Below, one piece after another: positions 1 through 6,314 of a DNA stretch of 6,457 nt (the stretch's first letter is position 1; every line of letters begins with the position of its first letter). Both the position numbers and the translations under genes were made by a program. Under the pieces are notes generated by a model, which saw nothing but the letters and a program-made list of their open reading frames with translations, searched no databases and was not told the origin of the DNA. The stretch covers positions 1 to 6,457 of the forward strand of contig SYAA01000062.1 in NCBI GenBank assembly GCA_005789055.1, given 5' to 3'. This DNA is from Actinomycetota bacterium. Its GTDB lineage: Bacteria > Actinomycetota > Actinomycetes > Mycobacteriales > Mycobacteriaceae.

Positions 1-786
1 ACGACTCAGCGTCAGAAAGCGCCACCGGCCAACCCGTCGCGAATCGACGGTGACGGGGTGCGCCGCGTCGTCAAGGTCGAGGTCGACGATCAACACGTGC
101 CCGGGATCGGCTTCGACGTGGTCGAAGTTGGTTACCTCCGGTGAGCCGGAGTACCACACCGCACCGCTCTCGCCGACCGCCGTGCGGGAGTGCTTGTCTC
201 CCAGTGCCACATAGTGCACCGCGCCCCGATCCAGTGCGGCCGTCAGACCCGCCATCTGAATCAGGGCCGGGTCGGCAGGATTCGGCGCGAGGACATCCAC
301 CGCGCCGTGAGCCACCAGAATCCGCGCCGTGCCGTCGGCCGCCAGATCGTCGAGGACGGCCGCGGTCAGATCCGTGGTGGGCCGTTTGGAGCGCCACGGG
401 GCGGCGACGATCTGCAGGCCCGGTGCGACATCCCACACCCCGGCGCGGTCGAGGACGGTGACGTTGTCCGGACACTGCGCGGCGAATTCGGCGCCGATGT
501 AGACCGAGGCGGCGTCCAGCGGATCGTGATTGCCGGGCAGCAGGTAGACGGGAACGCCGATCCCGCGCATTGCCTCCAGCGACTTGCCGACCACCTCCGG
601 GGACAGTTGGTTGTGTTCGAAGACGTCGCCGGCCACGACCACGAACTGCGCCCCGGTCTCGGCGACCACGCCGGCCAGTGCGGCCACCGCGTCGCGGCGG
701 GCCGCGGCGTACCGCGGTTGGGCCTCCCCCTCCAGGAAATGCCGGGTCATGCCGAGTTGCCAGTCGGCCGTGTGGATAAAGCGCAT
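1..786 (-). CDS. SbcD/Mre11-like metallophosphoesterase (Rv1277-like), 3' end missing
   Basis: The minus-strand frame opens with ATG at 786 and stays open for 262 codons to the window edge, so the C-terminus is missing. The N-terminus begins MRFIHTADWQLG and carries the calcineurin-like phosphoesterase motifs in order: D8-x-Q10, G53-D54...N59, G85-N86-H87-D88, H160-G161 and G196-D197-K198-H199. This layout matches SbcD/Mre11 nucleases, which cleave DNA ends with two Mn ions, usually with an SMC-like ATPase partner (SbcC/Rad50). Two usual metal-binding His are replaced, by Gln10 and Asp197, so activity may differ from classic SbcD. A Shine-Dalgarno (GAAAGG) lies 7 bases before the ATG and supports this start. 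In M. tuberculosis the equivalent gene (Rv1277, by recalled order) is followed by a large SMC/AAA-type gene; here that position lies outside the window. The protein has no signal peptide and is presumably cytoplasmic. The family call is firm; nuclease activity and partner are inferred. Confidence 0.9.
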   Translation of the reverse strand, partial: MRFIHTADWQLGMTRHFLEGEAQPRYAAARRDAVAALAGVVAETGAQFVVVAGDVFEHNQLSPEVVGKSLEAMRGIGVPVYLLPGNHDPLDAASVYIGAEFAAQCPDNVTVLDRAGVWDVAPGLQIVAAPWRSKRPTTDLTAAVLDDLAADGTARILVAHGAVDVLAPNPADPALIQMAGLTAALDRGAVHYVALGDKHSRTAVGESGAVWYSGSPEVTNFDHVEADPGHVLIVDLDLDDAAHPVTVDSRRVGRWRFLTLSR

Positions 787-793
787 TCCCAAA

Positions 794-799
794 CCTTTC
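794..799 (-). promoter_or_regulatory. Ribosome binding site of the phosphoesterase gene
   Basis: Read on the minus strand, the sequence GAAAGG lies within the purine-rich GGAGAAAGG (794-802). It ends 7 bases before the ATG at 786, good spacing for a Shine-Dalgarno. It fixes the start of the phosphoesterase. Confidence 0.7.
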
Positions 800-814
800 T
801 CCCCTGATCCTGCA

Positions 815-871
815 GACCCGGCGCGAGTGTATGACCGGGGTACGACAAGTCACGGGATCCGACCCGGCGCG
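815..871. repeat. Pair of 11-bp direct repeats in the divergent promoter region
   Basis: GACCCGGCGCG occurs at 815-825 and again at 861-871, with starts 46 bases apart. Each copy is preceded by GATCC, directly in the right copy and after a 4-base insert in the left copy. The copies lie on either side of the predicted minus-strand promoter, and the right one ends 5 bases before the predicted -10 of the phosphatase gene. They could be binding sites for one regulator of both genes, or a chance pair in GC-rich DNA. Confidence 0.35.
826..853 (-). promoter_or_regulatory. Predicted promoter of the phosphoesterase gene
   Basis: On the minus strand a TACACT hexamer (826-831) fits the mycobacterial TANNNT -10 pattern. 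It is preceded after 16 bases by GTGACT (848-853), which matches 4 of 6 bases of TTGACA. Transcription would start near 819, leaving an untranslated leader of about 33 bases that contains the Shine-Dalgarno. This is a prediction by pattern only. Confidence 0.45.
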
Positions 872-876
872 TGCCC

Positions 877-882
877 TAACCT
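877..882 (+). promoter_or_regulatory. Predicted -10 element for a leaderless phosphatase transcript
   Basis: TAACCT fits the mycobacterial TANNNT -10 consensus. Its last base is 7 bases before the A of the phosphatase ATG (890), so transcription would begin at or very near the start codon. There is no convincing Shine-Dalgarno before this ATG, which agrees with a leaderless mRNA. No clear -35 element is visible. Confidence 0.5.
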
Positions 883-889
883 GGTACGG

Positions 890-1384
890 ATGAGAACCCT
901 GGTGCTGATGCGACACGCCAAATCCGACTATCCCGACGGCGTGCCCGACCATGACCGGCCATTAGCCGCCCGCGGCATTCGCGAAGCCGGCCTTGCCGGC
1001 GACTGGCTGCGAGACACCGCACCGACGATCGACGCGGTGCTGTGCTCGACGGCGACCCGGACCCGCCAGACGCTGGAGCGCACCGGGGTCGCCGCCCCGG
1101 TCAGCTACCTCGAGCGGCTCTACGGCGCCACTCCGGCAACGATGATCGACGAGATCAATCAGGTCGACGCGGCGGTGCAAACTCTGCTGGTCGTCGGCCA
1201 CGAGCCCACGGTGAGCCAGGTGTCATTAGGCCTGGCGGCTCACCCGGGAAGCGACCCCGAGGCGATCCAACGGATCGAGACGAAGTATCCGACATCCGGA
1301 ATCGCCGTGCTGCGGGTGCCCGGGACCTGGTCGGTGCTGACCACCGACGGGGCGGAACTGGTGACGTTCCACGTACCGCGCTGA
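890..1384 (+). CDS. SixA-type histidine phosphatase (Rv1276c-like)
   Basis: This 164-residue protein belongs to the histidine phosphatase (phosphoglycerate mutase-like) superfamily. It begins MRTLVLMRHAKSD, giving the R8-H9 catalytic core in the RHA form usual for SixA rather than RHG. It continues with STATRTRQT (R57, R59, phosphate-pocket arginines) and VVGHEPT, whose H104 is the second active-site histidine. The length fits SixA (about 160 residues), which removes phosphate from phospho-histidine proteins such as ArcB or the nitrogen phosphotransferase system in Escherichia coli. The substrate here is unknown. An upstream in-frame extension to 584 is rejected because it runs antisense through the phosphoesterase gene and lacks family sequence. 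The gene is divergent from the phosphoesterase and convergent with lprC, so it is probably monocistronic. Leu25 and Leu113 use the rare TTA codon. Catalytic assignment is strong; physiological role is not known. Confidence 0.92.
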   Translation: MRTLVLMRHAKSDYPDGVPDHDRPLAARGIREAGLAGDWLRDTAPTIDAVLCSTATRTRQTLERTGVAAPVSYLERLYGATPATMIDEINQVDAAVQTLLVVGHEPTVSQVSLGLAAHPGSDPEAIQRIETKYPTSGIAVLRVPGTWSVLTTDGAELVTFHVPR

Positions 1385-1385
1385 G

Positions 1386-1410
1386 GGCCACCGGTCAGGA
1401 GTTGGTGGCC
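1386..1410. terminator. Candidate bidirectional hairpin terminator between phosphatase gene and lprC
   Basis: GGCCACC (1386-1392) can pair with GGTGGCC (1404-1410) as a perfect 7-bp stem with an 11-base loop, starting 2 bases after the phosphatase stop codon. The right arm recurs in each tandem repeat copy (1422-1428 and 1440-1446), so alternative pairings exist. There is no U-tract, but mycobacterial terminators often lack one. Being symmetric, it could serve both converging genes. Confidence 0.4.
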
Positions 1411-1444
1411 GGTCAGGAGTTGGTGGCCGGTCAGGAGTTGGTGG
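1391..1444. repeat. Three perfect 18-bp tandem repeats over the lprC stop codon
   Basis: The 18-bp unit CCGGTCAGGAGTTGGTGG occurs three times without mismatch, at 1391-1408, 1409-1426 and 1427-1444. On the minus strand each unit contains the final lprC codons and its stop (ATNS then TGA). Because 18 is a multiple of three, the three stop codons are in the same frame and only the first is used. The array looks like a recent local duplication and a possible variable-number tandem repeat. Confidence 0.93.
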
Positions 1445-1991
1445 CCAGCGTCAGTTCCATCAACGTGATGGCCTGAGCGCAGGCGTCGATCCCGGGCGCC
1501 TGCGGGTTGATCCACCAGCCAACGACACCGGCGGCGTCACTGGCCACCCCGCAACCGCCGTTGGGATCGTTGGTACGCATGACGATCGAGGCGACGCCGG
1601 CGATCGAGCGGCTCTCGACCTGGTAGTTGAGGAACTCGGCGACCTTGCGCTCGTTATCGAGACTGCCCTGTTCGAACCACATCCGGGTGATGTCGATCAG
1701 ACCGGCCGGATTGGCCGCCTGCCAGCGGCAGACCGCGCCGACGAAGGTGCTCTGGATGTCCAACGGGTCCGCTCCCACCGTCTTGGCCAGCACGTCGGTG
1801 GTCAGTACGTCGCACTCCTTGAGCAGGTTCGGATACTCCTTGGCGGACTTGTCATTGCGCGAGGTGCTGCCGGTGCCTGCCTTCATCGCCTGCCCGCCCA
1901 CCGTCTGCGCGCACCCACTGAGCACACCCACCGCGACGAGCATCGCAATCGCGCCGACAACCAGGCGCCGCGCCGGCATCCGCCGGCTCAC
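1431..1991 (-). CDS. lprC: DUF3558 lipoprotein LprC
   Basis: This 186-residue predicted lipoprotein starts with a basic N-terminus (MSRRMPARR), a hydrophobic stretch and a lipobox LSGC with the acylated Cys27. It should be exported and anchored to the outer face of the plasma membrane. The mature part is DUF3558-like, with four further cysteines (C60, C88, C147, C171) that could form two disulfides. The start chosen is the GTG at 1991, which overlaps the lprB stop as GTGA and suggests translational coupling; an ATG at codon 5 (1979) is an alternative and leaves the signal peptide intact. The gene is the distal member of an lprB-lprC pair, and its last codons and stop lie in the 18-bp repeat array. 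Function is not known. The name rests on similarity in type and order to M. tuberculosis Rv1275, recalled rather than searched. Confidence 0.88.
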   Translation of the reverse strand: MSRRMPARRLVVGAIAMLVAVGVLSGCAQTVGGQAMKAGTGSTSRNDKSAKEYPNLLKECDVLTTDVLAKTVGADPLDIQSTFVGAVCRWQAANPAGLIDITRMWFEQGSLDNERKVAEFLNYQVESRSIAGVASIVMRTNDPNGGCGVASDAAGVVGWWINPQAPGIDACAQAITLMELTLATNS

Positions 1992-2551
1992 TTCGCGTTC
2001 ACGATCGACTGCCGGGTCAATTCGATCGCCACGTCACACGGCGGCGGGAAGGACTTATCGGCAAAGCTGACCGACCACTCGATGAAATCGTCGCCGAATC
2101 CGATCCCGACTTCGCACAGGTTGTCCCCCAGCATCGGGTCGGTACCCACCGCGACGAACCCGTTGCGGCCTTCGACGGTGATGTCTTCGACGCTGGTGCG
2201 CGAAAGTTCCTGGGTTTTGCGCTCGCGCCCGATCGGACTGCCGCGGAACCAGGTGAACGAGAAATGCGGCCCGAGGATCCCGCCGGCAACCAGCCACTGA
2301 CAGCCGACCGAGTTGACGGCGGTCTTCACCAGGCCGGTCACCCTGGTCTGCTCGGCCATCGTCTCATCGCTGATGCCGCCACATTCGGGGAACATCGGAC
2401 CACGCTCGCCGCTCTTGCCGGGGCCGGGCGAATCCTGCTGCTGCTGTGCCGAGTCCGCCTGGTTCGAGTCAGAACCCGCGCACCCACCGAGCAGTGGCAC
2501 CGCCGCCGCGGTGGCGACGGCGAGGATCGCGATACTGCGCGTCACCGTCAT
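1988..2551 (-). CDS. lprB: DUF3558 lipoprotein LprB
   Basis: This 187-residue predicted lipoprotein has a signal peptide (MTVTRSIAIL...), a lipobox LGGC with Cys24, and then a low-complexity polar linker (about residues 26-52, with four consecutive Gln). The DUF3558-like domain carries cysteines at 57, 84, 146 and 172, spaced almost as in LprC, which suggests the two arose by duplication. The ATG at 2551 is chosen because it places a normal signal sequence at the N-terminus; the frame extends further upstream to 2665 but that part is not signal-like and crosses the predicted promoter. Only a weak Shine-Dalgarno (GCAGGT) is seen. It is divergent from the ABC transporter operon, as in the M. 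tuberculosis Rv1274/Rv1273c arrangement. It is likely an envelope protein of unknown function; a role helping the adjacent transporter is speculation from adjacency. Confidence 0.9.
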   Translation of the reverse strand: MTVTRSIAILAVATAAAVPLLGGCAGSDSNQADSAQQQQDSPGPGKSGERGPMFPECGGISDETMAEQTRVTGLVKTAVNSVGCQWLVAGGILGPHFSFTWFRGSPIGRERKTQELSRTSVEDITVEGRNGFVAVGTDPMLGDNLCEVGIGFGDDFIEWSVSFADKSFPPPCDVAIELTRQSIVNAK

Positions 2552-2578
2552 GGGCACCTGCTGTTTCTCACAGGATGC

Positions 2579-2584
2579 ACTGTA
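2579..2584 (-). promoter_or_regulatory. Predicted -10 element of the lprB-lprC operon
   Basis: On the minus strand TACAGT fits TANNNT, placing a transcription start near 2572 and a leader of about 20 bases before the lprB ATG. No convincing -35 is present at the usual distance. A second TANNNT match, TACTGT at 2653-2658, would give a leader of about 95 bases. No TANNNT match exists on the plus strand of this region, so the ABC operon promoter is not identified. Confidence 0.4.
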
Positions 2585-2595
2585 GCGGCAGCCGC
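2585..2595. promoter_or_regulatory. Short palindrome abutting the lprB -10 element
   Basis: GCGGCAGCCGC is a perfect 5-base inverted repeat around one central base, lying directly upstream of the predicted lprB -10. The position would suit a repressor site, but so short a palindrome is easily produced by chance in GC-rich DNA. Confidence 0.2.
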
Positions 2596-2663
2596 GCGAC
2601 GAACGGCCGACATACCGGCTGAACTGCGGTTTGCCCGCCAGTCGGGTGTGGGACAGTAGCGAC

Positions 2664-4409
2664 ATGCTGCTGGCACTGGTGCGCCGCTATCTTCGGCCGT
2701 ACCGGTGGCCGGTGGCGGCAGTACTGGTGCTGCAGACCCTTAGTTCGCTGGCATCGCTGTACCTGCCGACCGTCAACGCGGCGATCATCGACGACGGCGT
2801 CGCGGCGGGCGACACCGCGCTGATATTCCGGCTCGGCATGGTGATGCTGGCGGTCACCGCCCTGCAGGGGATCGTTGCGATCGGCGCGGTGTACTTCGGT
2901 TCCCGCACCGGCATGGGATTCGGCCGCGATCTGCGCTCAGCAATGTTCGGCCACGTCACGTCGCTATCCGAAACCGAGACCGCCCGCTTCGGTGCGCCGT
3001 CACTGCTGACCCGCACCACCAACGACGTCCGCCAGATCCAGGTTCTGGTTCAGATGACCGCCACCGTCCTGGTGACCGCGCCGATCATGGGTCTCGGCGG
3101 CATCGCTATGGCGATCCATCAGGATGCCGGGCTGGCCTGGCTGCTGGCGGTCAGCGTGCCGGTGCTCGCGGTGGGCAACTACCTCATCGTGTCGAGGATG
3201 CTGCCGATCTTCCGCAGCATGCAGCAACGCATCGACGCCATCAACCGCATCCTGCGCGAGCAGCTATCCGGCGTCAGAGTCGTCCGGGCCTTCGGTCGCG
3301 AGCCCTTCGAACAGCAACGCTTCGACGCCGCCAACCATGCCGTCGCCGATGCCACCCTGTTTGCCGGTCGCTGGCAGGCCCTGATGCTGCCGGTGTCCAC
3401 GCTGACCATCAACATCTCCAGCGTCGCGCTGATTTGGTTAGGCGGACGGCTCATCGACGCCGGCCGGATGCAGGTCGGTTCGCTGATCGCGTTCCTGTCC
3501 TACTTCATGCAAATCCTGATGGCCGTACTGATGGCCACCCTGGTCCTGGCGATCCTGCCGCGCGCCGCGGTATGCGCCGAGCGGATCACCGAGGTGCTCA
3601 ACACCCGAGCCGCGATCAGCAGTCCGTCCTCCCCGCGCAGGCCGGCTGGTGCGATGCGCGGCGCAGTCGTACTCGATGAGGTCGAATTCAGCTATCCCGG
3701 CGCAGAGCAGCCTGTGCTGCAGGGCATTTCGTTCACTGTTCCTCCGGGCTCGACTACCGCCATCGTGGGCGGCACCGGTTCGGGCAAGTCGACGTTGGTG
3801 TCGTTGATCTGCCGGCTTTATGACGTCGGCGCGGGCGCTGTCCGGATTGACGACATCAATGTGCGCAACTACGACACCGAGTACCTGTGGTCTGCACTGG
3901 GCCTTGTCCCGCAACGGGGATACCTGTTCTCCGGCACCGTCGCTGACAACCTGCGATACGGCAGGGCCGACGCGACCGACGACGAGATGTGGGATGCGCT
4001 GCGGGTGGCCGCGGCGGAGGACTTCGTGGCCGCTCATCCCGACGGACTCGGCATGCCGGTGGCCCAGGGGGGGATCAACCTTTCCGGAGGTCAACGCCAG
4101 CGGTTGGCGATCGCTCGTGCAGTGATCCGCAAACCTGTGCTGTTCCTGTTCGACGACGCATTCAGCGCACTGGACACCATCACCGAAGCGCGGATCCGGG
4201 GGGCACTGCGCGGAGCGTCGGCAAACGCGACGGTGATTATTGTGGCGCAACGCATTTCGACAGTAGAACAGGCCGATCAGATCATCGTTGTGGACGGCGG
4301 CCGAATAGTGGGATCAGGTCGCCACGACGAACTGCTGATTCACTGCCCGGAGTACCGCGAATTCGTCGACTCGCAAGCCTTCGGCGCCGGGATAGGGGGC
4401 GGACGGTGA
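2664..4409 (+). CDS. Heterodimeric ABC exporter subunit with degenerate ATP site (Rv1273c-like)
   Basis: This 581-residue half-transporter has an N-terminal exporter-type membrane domain with about six helices (near 16-36, 55-78, 131-152, 157-176, 238-259, 272-297) and a C-terminal ATPase domain. ATPase motifs: A-loop Y344, Walker [10 protein letters not shown] (369-377), Q-loop Q417, signature LSGGQ (473-477), Walker B ending D497-D498, D-loop SALD (501-504) and AQR at 528-530. The catalytic Walker B Glu is Asp498 and the switch His is Gln529, so this subunit's own ATP site should hydrolyse poorly, while its intact LSGGQ completes the partner's site. The ATG at 2664 gives an N-terminus (MLLALVRRY) agreeing with recalled Rv1273c; an in-frame GTG at 2646 and a TTG at 2631 are less likely. 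It is the first gene of an operon overlapping the next subunit by 4 bases. Substrate is unknown; lipid or drug export, or lipid uptake, are all possible. Confidence 0.95.
   Translation: MLLALVRRYLRPYRWPVAAVLVLQTLSSLASLYLPTVNAAIIDDGVAAGDTALIFRLGMVMLAVTALQGIVAIGAVYFGSRTGMGFGRDLRSAMFGHVTSLSETETARFGAPSLLTRTTNDVRQIQVLVQMTATVLVTAPIMGLGGIAMAIHQDAGLAWLLAVSVPVLAVGNYLIVSRMLPIFRSMQQRIDAINRILREQLSGVRVVRAFGREPFEQQRFDAANHAVADATLFAGRWQALMLPVSTLTINISSVALIWLGGRLIDAGRMQVGSLIAFLSYFMQILMAVLMATLVLAILPRAAVCAERITEVLNTRAAISSPSSPRRPAGAMRGAVVLDEVEFSYPGAEQPVLQGISFTVPPGSTTAIVGGTGSGKSTLVSLICRLYDVGAGAVRIDDINVRNYDTEYLWSALGLVPQRGYLFSGTVADNLRYGRADATDDEMWDALRVAAAEDFVAAHPDGLGMPVAQGGINLSGGQRQRLAIARAVIRKPVLFLFDDAFSALDTITEARIRGALRGASANATVIIVAQRISTVEQADQIIVVDGGRIVGSGRHDELLIHCPEYREFVDSQAFGAGIGGGR
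4394..4399 (+). promoter_or_regulatory. Ribosome binding site of the second ABC subunit
   Basis: AGGGGG lies inside the end of the first subunit gene, 6 bases before the GTG at 4406. Together with the GTGA overlap it decides this start over the in-frame ATGs at 4421 and 4442, and points to translational coupling of the two subunits. Confidence 0.65.
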
Positions 4410-6310
4410 CCGCGCCGCCGATGCGCCGCGGAACCGCGGCGATGCCCGAGTCCGACGGCGCCCGGTCCCGGGACTTCTGGGCCTCGGCTCGACGTCTGCT
4501 CCGCCGCCTACGAGCGCACCGCGCAGCGATCGCAGCGGTACTGGCGTTGTCTCTCGGGGGCGTCGCGCTCTCGGTGATCGGTCCGCGAGTTCTCGGTCAT
4601 GCCACCGATCTGCTGTTCAACGGAGTGATCGGACGGCAGTTGCCGACCGGGATCACCAAGTCTGAGGCCATCGCCGAGGCCAGAGACCGCGGAGACGACA
4701 ACTTCGCCGATCTGCTCAGCGGAATGAACGTGGTACCGGGTCAGGGAGTCGACTTCGCAGCGGTGGGCCGCACGCTGTTGCTCGCCTTGATCATGTATCT
4801 CATTGCCGCGCTTTTTATCTGGGCGCAGGCCCGGCTGCTGAACACCATCGTCGCGCGAACCGTCGCCGCGTTGCGATCCGATGTCGAGAGAAAAGTTCAC
4901 CGCTTGCCGCTGTCGTACTTCGACACCCGCCAGCGCGGGGAACTGTTGAGTCGGGTCACCAACGATGTCGACAACATCTCGGCATCGGTGTCGATCGCGA
5001 TCAGTCAGCTGTTCACGGCGGTGCTGACCATCGTCGCGGTGGCGGTGATGATGCTGACCATCTCTGTGCTGCTGACCCTGATCGTGGTGGCGACGGTTCC
5101 ACTGTCCCTGTGGGTGACGCGGACGATCGCCCGCCGGTCGCAGCGAATGTTCGTCGCGCAGTGGGCCGGTACCGGCCGACTCAATGCCCACATCGAGGAG
5201 ACCTACAGCGGTTTCACCCTGGTGCGGACCTACGGTCACCGGGACTCGGCGCGGGCCCGCTTCGCCGAACTCAACGCCGACCTCTACCGCACGAGTTTTG
5301 CCGCGCAGTTCCTCTCCGGATTGATCTCACCGGCGACGATGTTCGTCGGCAACCTCAGCTACGTGGCCGTCGCGGTGATCGGCGGCGTCCAGGTGGCGAC
5401 CGGCCAGATATCCCTGGGCAGCGTCCAGGCCTTCATCCAGTACGTCCGGCAGTTCAATCAGCCGCTGACCCAGGTGGCGGCACTGTACAACGCACTACAG
5501 TCCGGAGTCGCCAGCGCCGAGCGGGTGTTCGAGTTCCTCGACGAATCGGAGGAATCACCCTGCGCCACGGGCGAATTGCCCTCCGGCAGCGGCCGTGTCG
5601 AGTTCCGCAACGTCGGGTTCGGCTACACCGCAGGAACGCCGGTGATCAAAGACCTGTCGCTGGTCGCCGAGCCGGGGACAACGGTGGCGATCGTCGGGGC
5701 GACCGGTGCCGGGAAGACGACGCTGGTGAACCTGCTGATGCGGTTCTACGACGTCGAGGTGGGACAGATCCTGCTCGACGGCGTCGATATCCGGCAGGTG
5801 AGCCGGAGGTCCTTGCGATCCCGGATCGGGATGGTGCTTCAGGACACCTGGCTCTTCGGCGCGACGATCGCCGACAACATCGCCTACGGCAGCCCCGACA
5901 TGACCCTCGAGGAGGTGACCGAGGCGTCGCGGGCCGCCCACGCAGACGGCTTCATCAGGTCGCTTCCCGACGGGTATCAGACGATCGTCGGGGAGGGCAA
6001 TCTCAGCGCCGGCGAGAAGCAGTTGATCACGATCGCCCGAGCCTTCGCCGCCCGTCGGCAACTGCTGATCCTCGACGAGGCGACGAGTTCGGTGGACAGC
6101 CGCACCGAGTTATTAGTCCAGCAGGCGATGGCCCGTTTGCGCAGGGACCGGACCTGCCTGATCATCGCCCACCGGCTGTCCACCATCCGCGATGCGGACA
6201 TCATCGTGGTCATTGATGGCGGCCGCGTTGTCGAGTCCGGCAGCCACGCCGAGTTGCTGCAGCGGCGCGGGGCGTACTGGTCAATGCTCAACGCGAGCAT
6301 GGGATACTGA
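4406..6310 (+). CDS. Heterodimeric ABC exporter subunit with catalytic ATP site (Rv1272c-like)
   Basis: This 634-residue half-transporter starts with a GTG overlapping the previous stop (GTGA). After a cytoplasmic basic tail (about 1-38) come six predicted helices (near 39-60, 121-145, 196-217, 219-238, 302-328, 337-360) and an ATPase domain. ATPase motifs: A-loop Y407, Walker [10 protein letters not shown] (431-439), Q-loop Q479, signature LSAGE (533-537), Walker B LLILDE with catalytic E558, D-loop SSVD (561-564) and switch H589. The signature deviates from LSGGQ while the catalytic residues are intact, the reverse of the first subunit. The stretch of about 58 residues between helices 1 and 2 (63-120) is far longer than in the partner and should face outside the membrane. 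I recall, unchecked, a report linking Rv1272c to long-chain fatty acid uptake in a heterologous host. Substrate and direction here are unproven. Leu569 and Leu570 are consecutive TTA codons. Reading the frame back to 3989 is rejected because that part overlaps the first subunit's ATPase domain. Confidence 0.95.
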   Translation: MTAPPMRRGTAAMPESDGARSRDFWASARRLLRRLRAHRAAIAAVLALSLGGVALSVIGPRVLGHATDLLFNGVIGRQLPTGITKSEAIAEARDRGDDNFADLLSGMNVVPGQGVDFAAVGRTLLLALIMYLIAALFIWAQARLLNTIVARTVAALRSDVERKVHRLPLSYFDTRQRGELLSRVTNDVDNISASVSIAISQLFTAVLTIVAVAVMMLTISVLLTLIVVATVPLSLWVTRTIARRSQRMFVAQWAGTGRLNAHIEETYSGFTLVRTYGHRDSARARFAELNADLYRTSFAAQFLSGLISPATMFVGNLSYVAVAVIGGVQVATGQISLGSVQAFIQYVRQFNQPLTQVAALYNALQSGVASAERVFEFLDESEESPCATGELPSGSGRVEFRNVGFGYTAGTPVIKDLSLVAEPGTTVAIVGATGAGKTTLVNLLMRFYDVEVGQILLDGVDIRQVSRRSLRSRIGMVLQDTWLFGATIADNIAYGSPDMTLEEVTEASRAAHADGFIRSLPDGYQTIVGEGNLSAGEKQLITIARAFAARRQLLILDEATSSVDSRTELLVQQAMARLRRDRTCLIIAHRLSTIRDADIIVVIDGGRVVESGSHAELLQRRGAYWSMLNASMGY

Positions 6311-6314
6311 CCCG

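Noticed and set aside
190..807. A plus-strand open frame of 205 codons antisense to the phosphoesterase.
   Set aside because: It mirrors the opposite-strand gene, has no recognisable domain and no ribosome site.
71..952. A long minus-strand open frame overlapping the phosphoesterase and phosphatase genes.
   Set aside because: It translates to an Arg/Gly-rich sequence typical of an out-of-frame read and overlaps the well-supported phosphoesterase, which has clear motifs in another frame.
986..1000. GCCGGC-CTT-GCCGGC hairpin potential within the phosphatase gene.
   Set aside because: Two copies of a self-complementary 6-mer are common in GC-rich coding sequence; the codons fit the protein and there is no sign of a terminator or other role.
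2434..2445. Short CAG repeat encoding four Gln in LprB.
   Set aside because: It is a brief low-complexity linker after the lipobox, common in lipoproteins, and too short to count as a repeat element.
3438..4250. A minus-strand open frame of 270 codons inside ABC subunit 1.
   Set aside because: It is antisense to the ATPase domain, rich in His/Arg/Gln with no family motif, and so is a shadow of the real gene.
3989..4405. The frame of ABC subunit 2 stays open for 139 codons upstream inside subunit 1, and a run of seven G (4067-4073) could permit a -1 slip that would fuse the two proteins.
   Set aside because: The upstream stretch encodes an Arg/Gly-rich sequence with no domain, long open alternate frames are normal in GC-rich coding DNA, a fusion would destroy the signature and Walker B of subunit 1, and a good Shine-Dalgarno marks the GTG at 4406.
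5110..6216. A plus-strand open frame of 368 codons inside ABC subunit 2.
   Set aside because: It is extremely Arg-rich, the usual product of a shifted frame in GC-rich coding DNA; the transporter frame holds all ABC motifs.
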